64,000 nucleotides of DNA, taken from contig OY288251.1 in assembly GCA_958450325.1 (NCBI GenBank), positions 63,691,666 through 63,755,665 of the forward strand, given 5' to 3'. The notes under the pieces were generated by a model. That model did not search any database and was not told the DNA's origin. It saw only the letters and a list, made by a program, of their open reading frames with translations. Made by a program: the position numbers and the translations under genes. Source of the stretch: Agrostemma githago. Its lineage: Eukaryota; Streptophyta; Magnoliopsida; Caryophyllales; Caryophyllaceae. Shown one piece after another: positions 57,702 through 64,000 of this stretch. The number at the start of each line of letters is the position of its first letter. Positions within the stretch are counted from its first letter, which is position 1.

Positions 57702-59293
57702 TAAAGTTCATCTAGACATCCTGCATTCCTGCCATTGGGGATGGGCTTTTCGAATAGGTACTTGATAGGATCCATTTTGGATAGTAGATGTACTTCATAA
57801 CTAAGCATATAATGTCGGAGCTTCTTAGTGGCCCAGACTAGAGCTAGACACGTCTTCTCGAGCATGGTATATTTGCATTCATACTCCAAGAATTTCTTGC
57901 TGATGTAGTAAATGGCTCGTTCTTCCGAGTCAACTGTCTGTGCTAGCATAGCTCCCATGGTTGTCTCGGTCGTTGTTAGGTATAACGACAAAGGCAAACC
58001 TGGCTGAGGTGGCATTAATACCGGCGGAGCAGACATGATCTCCTTGATCTTGTTAAAAGTTGCTTGGCATTTTTCATCCCACAGTGTTCGTTTCCTATTT
58101 TCAGTTTTTTGAAAATCGGTTCACACACCATGGTCAACTTGGATATGAACCGACTGATATATTTAACTTTTCCAAGAAATCCCCTTATCTCTTTTTTGGT
58201 TGTAGGAGGTTGCATCTCGGTGATGGCCTTGATTTTAGCTGGATCAACCTCGATGCCGCGTTGGCTAAGGATATGACCCAGTAATTTGCCAGATGTTACC
58301 CCAAAACTGCACTTTTGAGGGTTTAGTCTCATGTTGTATTTGCGCAGTCGGGTGAAAAATTTCCTTAGGGCCGCGATATGCCCGTCTCGATCTTTGGATC
58401 TGACGATCATGTCGTGTAGGTAAACTTCCACTTTCTTATGAATCATGTCGTGTAATAAGGTCGTAGCGGTTCGCTGATAGGTGGCCCCGACGTTGATGAG
58501 GCCAAATGGCATGACAGTGTAACAGTAAGTACCCCAAGGTGTAATGAAGGTGGTCTTACTCATATCTTCTTCTGACATTTTGATCTGATTGTACCCGGCA
58601 TACCCGTCCATAAATGATAAAAGGGCATGGTCGGCCGTGTTGTCCACCAGTATGTCGATGTGTGGTAACGGAAAGTCGTCTTTCGGGCTTGCCTTGTTAA
58701 GATCCCAAAAATCTACACATACCCGCACCTTACCATCCTTCTTAGGTACCGGCACGATGTTCGCAACTCAGTCTGGATATTCAGACACTTGTATGAAGCC
58801 GACTTTGAACTGTTTATCGACCTCTTCTTTGACCTTGAGAGACCATTCGGGTCTCATTCTGTGGAGCTTCTATTTTACCGGGCGGTTTACACCCGTCTTT
58901 GATGGGTATATGGTGTTCAGCTATTTTCCGATCTATCCCCGGCATGTCCTTGTAGGACCATGCGAAGACATCCTTGAACTCTTGGAGGAGGTCTGTGAAT
59001 TGTTTTCTCTCCTCAGGATCTAAAGATAACCCTATCTTAAGCATCTGGGGCTCTAAGGTTGTTCCCACATTGATGGACTCGGTTTCCTCGATTATTGGGT
59101 CTCGGGATTCCCTTTGTTCTAGTTGCTCAATCAGATGCGGAGGTAAGGATACCTGTTCGTCGGGTTTCTCAATGTCATTGCACATAATATTTTTGAAATT
59201 GAAAGCATTTTGAAAATAAGACAAGTCGTAAGCAGAACGATTATCGTTATTATTGATAATGAATTTAGAAAACAGCTCAAAGAGAGCGGCCAT
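57701..59293 (-). pseudogene. Tat reverse transcriptase and first RNase H, catalytically altered
   Basis: 59293-58814 carries the linker (LEEFKDVFAWSYKDMPGIDR) and is followed, after a stop, by 58755-58015, the RT proper (MPVPKKDGKVRVCVDFWDLN, LLSFMDGYAGYNQIKM, TVMPFGLINVGATYQR). The catalytic box reads VYLHDMIVRS where Y-V-D-D is expected, so the first Asp is His and the enzyme would be inactive. 58036-57701 holds the first RNase H (LPLSLYLTTTETTMGAMLAQ, YYISKKFLEYECKYTMLEKT), already degenerate. At least three frame breaks. Confidence 0.85.
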
Positions 59294-59428
59294 TTGATCG
59301 TTGGTCAGTGGTGGGATTGAGAGTGCCCTCGGGACAAACCCCGAGGCTCCAGTGAAAGTAACTATAGCGAGAGGGGTTACAGACTGGACTCTAGCACTAG
59401 ACTCTCTAGACTCGGACTCTGACTCAGA

Positions 59429-60541
59429 CTAAGACTCAGACTCAGACTCAGACACGGTATCCGGCATGTCTCCTTCACCGGTGGTCAGCTTGTAAACTCG
59501 GCCCTGGCTGTCGGTCCACTTGATAGTCTTCCTCCGTGCCCTTTTCCCGCTGTCAGAACCGACTTCAGAGATCAGCTTCGTGGGATCGAACCTGTTGCTT
59601 TGGAGCATCAGGTTCACCAAGTCTTCTTTAGGGGCCGGGACAGCCTTGTCTTTCCCAAATAGAAGCCCCAGCACAGGCTCGACATTGTCAGCACCCTCCT
59701 TGGATTCAGACTGGACGAGGGCGAATATGTCATCTGGAATGTAGTTGCATTCCCGAGCCAATTTGGTCTCGGGATATGCGATGGTGGGTTGGTAGAGACC
59801 AACTTGGACAACCCCGAATACTGGAGTAACAAAGTAGTCAGTTAGTCTTGGGCTGTAAGGGCCCAAGTAGGTACCCTTAATGATCTTGCATGCCTTCTCG
59901 ATACCTACCCGGACCACATTTCCCGGGGTCATAGCGTACTCTAGGCCGAAGCGAGACTCTCCGTCGTTCAGGACTTCAATAGTCTTCCCAGCTGGAAGAT
60001 ATGGTGTCGAAGTAGCCCCCGGTAAATATCCCAAGTTCTGTAGCATCGTATCGATGTTAGTGGTGAAATAGGGCCAGAAGAGATATTCCTCTTCTATCAT
60101 CCCTAAAAATTTGAACCCTCGGAGGTCCGTACGGCCCGTGGCATTGCAGCTAGCCAGAGTTATGGGGGTTGCTTCCAAAGTAATGACACCATCTTGTAGG
60201 GGCAACTTGACTTTTTTGTGGAGGGTAGAGGATGCGGCTTTGACCGCGTGGATCCATGGCCTTCCAAGAAGTAGGTTGAAGGAGGAGGTGACATCGATCA
60301 CCTGAAATTCCAGCTCATTTTCAATTGGGCCCGTTATAATTGTCAGCTTAACGGCCCCAGCAACCGATTTCGAGCATCCATCAAAAGCCTGGATCGTCTG
60401 TGCAGTTGGAAGGTAATCGGTCTCGGTAATGTCGAAGGATTTAGGGGTCCTTAAGGGAAGGACATTCACTGCAGACCCATCATCAATTAGGGTCATCAGG
60501 AGATACTTCCCTCGGCAGATCACCGTGATGTATAGGGCCAA
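59429..60541 (-). pseudogene. Tat protease region
   Basis: The open 370-aa frame contains LMTLIDDGSAVNVLPL (active-site D-D-G-S in place of D-S/T-G), FNLLLGRPWIHAVKAASSTL and HKKVKLPLQDG, the Tat aspartic protease. It ends in an acidic/serine run (DTVSESESES) encoded by GAGTCTGAGTC repeats. Upstream, 60729-60520 is an out-of-frame part of the gag-protease linker. Confidence 0.75.
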
Positions 60542-60938
60542 GTTATGGGTGGCCCCGAACGGTGGTAGGTCGGACTCAGAGAAGGTAATAAGTGGCCTTC
60601 TTCTTTGGGATTTTCCTTGAGATAGAGCATGATAGTGGCTACCATTTCATCAGAGGTAACCAGTGATTCGACCTTGATCTGATCGAGAGCCTTAGTTAGT
60701 GCCTCTCGATGTTCTTGCGAGCTAACCAAAAGTTTCCATATGGTGAGATCAGCTCGAGCCCTCTTCAGTTGTTTGACTAGAGCCGTGTCAGTGCTTGGCT
60801 CTTCAAGGGCAGCTTCATTCCGTCATGGCAGGTTCAGTGACGGTTGTTGAGGTAGGGGTGTCCTTAGAGCCAGTAGCTTGAATAAGGACGAATGGCAGTA
60901 GCGAGGTGGTTACTGGCTAAAGTTTTGGAGTTAGCCTT

Positions 60939-62250
60939 TCAGACCTCTTCAATAGTGATGGGGACAGCCTCCCCTTTAGCCAGATAAACATCATCTTCAT
61001 CATCAAACCAGATCTCATTAACTTGTGGGATGAGAGAAGAAATGAGGTGAGAACAGTCGATCACCTCTCCGGTAAAGATGGCATGGGCGCTGAAGGGGTT
61101 TTCTTTGTTGCTCTGTTTATCCCCTGGCAACGGTATCTTTCCACTCTTGATCAAGTCCTGGAACAGGTGCTTCAGCTTCCAGCATTTTTCAGTATCGTGC
61201 CCACTACCTCGGTGAAATTGGCAATAGGCCTGGACGTTGTAGCTTTTGGACCGCTTCTCGACCGGGACCTTAGGAGTTGGGCCTATCGGTTGGATCAGAC
61301 CCTTGGAGGATAGCCTTTGTAAGGCATAAGTATAGGTGGTCCCTATATCGGTGAATACCCGAGCTGGGGTATTCTTTTTGGACGAGGCATCTAGTAGATT
61401 AACCACGTCAAAAATGCTGCGAGTTGCAGCTGCAGCTGGGAGCTTGGTAGTGGAAGAAGTAGCCCCTTGATATCCCTTGCTAGAGGCCTTGGTAAGGCCC
61501 TCTAGCCTCAAATCATCTTCAATCCTTGTCCCCATTTCAATTAACGTGGCGAAGTTGGGTATGATAGCATACCAGAGATGGACCCGGTAGGAGGGGAGGA
61601 GGTTCTTGACAAAGGCCTCCACTAAAGTTTTTTCATTGGGCTTGTCGACCAGCTTCACACTCTCGGCCCTCCAACGTTGAAGATATTTTGTAAAACCTTC
61701 CTTGGGCTCCTGGGCCATAACTTCCAGGGAGCGCATCGTGGTCTGGATTTTGGTGTTGTTAGCATAATTCCGAGCAAACTCCGTGGCCACGTCATCCCAA
61801 GTTGGGTATTTCTTGGAGTCTATCCTGTAGTACCAGGTGCTTGAACATGGTTGATTTCACTCCCTTAACGGCCATGAACTCTTTGAAGGCCCGGATGTGA
61901 AGCAACGGGTCTTCGGTCCCCTCAAACATCTTTAGGCCCGTAAGGTTGAGGTTGACGGGCAATTCATCATTCAAGGGCGAATAGACACGGGTGTTTTCCG
62001 TGTGGATAGTGTTGTTTGTTGACAAGTGGACCTGTTCCTCCAGTCCGCGGACTGCGCTGACCAGTTCAGCTAGGGGTCCAGTGGTTTCAGTCCCAGCGGC
62101 AGGAGTCCCCTACTCCACGACACTCAAACGAGTAACAATAGCTATTTGGTCAGACCTTATAGCTTTCAATTGGGCCTCGATCTGAGTCTGCTTGACGACC
62201 ATAGCGTCCAACGAGACTGACAACTTGTCCAAGGATTCTTGCATTTTGTG
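60939..62250 (-). pseudogene. Tat gag, broken
   Basis: Coding similarity to the intact Gag at 49939-50757 runs from about 62250 (AMVVKQTQIEAQLKAIRSDQ) through a stop near 62112, then 62025-61792 (FEGTEDPLLHIRAFKEFMAV) and, after a frame change, 61790-60939 (EFARNYANNTKIQTTMRSLE, PKEGFTKYLQRWRAESVKL). The C-terminal part has the zinc-knuckle-like CQFHRGSGHDTEKC that the gag-only element lacks. Confidence 0.85.
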
Positions 62251-63298
62251 CTTGTGTCTGGTTACCGGTAGCCTGTCTGTAAGAATACCACGTAATCAGA
62301 AACTGACCCAGATCTTGGAATCAAAACAGTACATCCCGGGCAAGGAAAAGACTGAAAAAGAAATGACTCGGAAAAGACACCTAGACGGGCGACTCGTGAA
62401 TTGTGTGACTTCTTTAGGATTCGCCTGTGTGGGCCTAGTCCCGTTCGAAGGAAGGTCCACGTGAGATATTCCCCAGACTTTGGACTCGAATGTGTAAACG
62501 GGCTTTCCTTGGTAGTGGTATGCCCTACTTTGGTTAGCCATCCCTTAGACAAATAAGGCGGACTAGGGTAGAGAGGAAACTCGTGATGTAAGATCGACGA
62601 AATTTCTACGCTAAAGACCTTCGATGACTTATGAAAAGACTCGACACTACTAAATGCGGTGAGTCTTAAGATAGGGAAGGCTTTTGAAAAGAGAGTTTGG
62701 ATTCTGAGAAAATCGGAGGACGGTCTCGACTTTTTGAAATTGGCAAAATACCGTTAGGGCCGAAATTTTTGAAGGTTCGAAAATATTTTTTGAATTTTGA
62801 AATGGGCAGCATACCGGATAGAAATAGGCTATTTTGAGTAAAATCGTAAGTCCTAAATTCGGTAGCATTCCGGGTTTTGAAATTGGATAAAGATGCATTT
62901 TTGAAAATGATGGTTTTTGAAAACGACATAGAAGCCAAGTAGCACATAGTCACGCAAACATTATAACGACACCATGTATGCTTTATACTAAGTCTCGGTC
63001 GGTCTAAATAGGGTCTATACCAGTGTGCATAACCTTTTCGAAAATCGGGACGGACTTCCTAAGTCGAGTTGATCTTAGAACATGCCACGAAACTCATACG
63101 AATTAGCTATAAACACCTTGACATATCCAATTTGGAATATATCGCGGTATAGTGGGACGTCGGTCACCAGTACCTGCCCGGGTAAAAATGAGGTTATGCA
63201 TGAACCGTAAAACTAAAGCGCGTATTGTACTAATCAAACAATTTCTCCTCGAGTCTCACCCTGAGGATGCCGATGGTAAGGCACACATCAGAAGCAAG
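62251..63298 (-). other. Leader of the Tat element
   Basis: No coding region. On the minus strand it matches the leader of the gag-only element in several blocks (near 63280-63240, 62860-62800 and 62480-62360). Frames here are incidental. Confidence 0.6.
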
Positions 63299-63316
63299 TC
63301 CCCAGCGAATTCGCCA
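63299..63316 (-). other. Primer-binding site of the Tat element
   Basis: On the minus strand TGGCGAATTCGCTGGGGA starts three bases after the LTR end at 63320. It differs from the PBS of the gag-only element at two of 18 positions, which create an EcoRI-like GAATTC. Confidence 0.7.
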
Positions 63317-63319
63317 AAT

Positions 63320-64000
63320 TGTGGACATGACATAGGTCCACCCCGACGCGACCACGCGCGGGTTTGGAGTGGCGAATGAATCTCATCTGAGATGGTTCTC
63401 GGGTTGAAATTTAAATCGAAAATGGAGTAGCCACCGAACTTTGTGGGAGTTCGGGCCCATTCGAACCCACTCTATAATTGGTGGACCGTGCACAAAGTAT
63501 GGCCCACTTCGATACTAAAGCTTGTAGGGTTCGTCCCTTTGCATTACGATACCGATGCCGACATTATCGGGTACCGTATATCGAATAACTCTCGTGCGCC
63601 AACAGTGTCGGACGTCCGGAAACCGAGGTTCTAATTAAGGGGTGAAGGTACGTGTTGGGAAGCCCACAAAGGACATCCAACCCCGCCCGCACTATAGCGG
63701 CCTCTACTAAGATACCGTTCGATGTTTAATTAGTGCGCTAGTGATTCGGTTGAAATGTTATGCAAACAGCATTTTTTGACTAAACATGTGAAATATGTTC
63801 GATCTACGTCGTTTAATGCATCTTTGAATTATGTCGAAGTTGTTTAGCATGTGAGGTTCGTTTTAGTACAATAAAACAAACAACGAAAATAAAACTTAAA
63901 ACAAAAGATTACAAATGCGCGGGCGGAATACAACCCGGAAATACAATACGACAAATAAAATATATAACAATTGCAACAATAACGGAATGTAAATAGATTG
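63320..64000 (-). repeat. 5' LTR of the Tat element, cut by the window end
   Basis: The first 681 bases from the PBS side correspond to 40490-41171 with scattered substitutions. The outer end and the target duplication (expected ATACC from 40485-40489) are outside the window. Confidence 0.85.

Larger units (their letters stand above)
40490..64000 (-). mobile_element. Tat/Ogre/Retand-type Ty3/gypsy element with antisense gene (nested insertion inside)
   Basis: Two LTR copies face the same way on the minus strand: 40490-42955 (3' LTR) and 63320 onward (5' LTR, cut by the window end). Between them on the minus strand are a primer-binding site (63316-63299), a 1.1-kb leader, gag, protease, RT-RNase H, a second RNase H and integrase, then, on the plus strand, an antisense gene, and a polypurine tract beside 42955. 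Dual RNase H and an antisense ORF between pol and 3' LTR are known traits of the Tat lineage (Ogre, Retand). Stops and a lost catalytic Asp in RT show it is no longer active. 46202-55802 is a later insertion with its target duplication. Subtracting it and adding the missing part of the 5' LTR, the element would be about 15-16 kb. Confidence 0.85.

Noticed and set aside
62192..62552. Frames in the Tat leader
   Set aside because: Not conserved in frame with the matching leader of the gag-only element, and no domain.

Overview
This is nuclear DNA of a flowering plant: three intron-rich single-copy genes with canonical GT-AG introns, embedded in a dense nest of plant transposable elements. The repeated TACTCCGTA 9-mers, Stowaway ends of the CTCCCTCC type, and large Tat- and Athila-type LTR elements would fit a Caryophyllales genome (Caryophyllaceae or Amaranthaceae), but that assignment is only an inference.

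Layout. 1-1526 is the outer part of a Tat-family LTR (minus strand) carrying a hAT-type MITE. It interrupts the integrase of a decayed Athila-type Ty3/gypsy element (1527 to about 7800, minus). A Tat pol fragment follows (about 8100-10910), itself split by a 2.1-kb solo LTR with a TGGTG target duplication. 11973-30761 is the gene island: a PTST3-type starch-granule-initiation protein (+, 12 exons, 432 aa), a DUF4079-like chloroplast membrane protein (+, 6 exons, 273 aa) and a PAPS-reductase/MoCF-domain FAD-synthase-like protein (-, 16 exons, 514 aa). I rebuilt all three exon by exon and every splice junction keeps phase. As I recall, the Arabidopsis counterparts of the first and third are adjacent loci (At5g03420, At5g03430), so this looks like old conserved synteny.

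31157-34716 is a stack of DNA transposons: Stowaway inside a Mutator-type MITE, next to a long-TIR Mutator-like element that carries a GRF zinc-finger ORF and has a hAT element inserted in it. 35000-37205 is a decayed Ty1/copia element with another solo LTR inside. 37640-39260 holds a tRNA-type SINE, a Stowaway and a Helitron 3' end.

40490-64000 is one large minus-strand Tat/Ogre/Retand-type Ty3/gypsy element. Its 3' LTR is at 40490-42955 and its 5' LTR begins at 63320 and leaves the window. It encodes gag, protease, RT-RNase H, a second RNase H and integrase, plus a plus-strand antisense gene resembling a plant mobile domain protein. Nested in it, a few bases after the pol stop codon, is a complete non-autonomous element (46207-55797) with 2.33-kb LTRs, a perfect ATAAG target duplication, an intact gag-only ORF and no pol. 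It shares the primer-binding site, leader, 3' region and LTR ends with its host, so it is a plausible trans-mobilised partner of Tat elements. This autonomous/non-autonomous pair, the antisense gene and the arrays of near-perfect palindromes in the LTRs are the most interesting content of the window.
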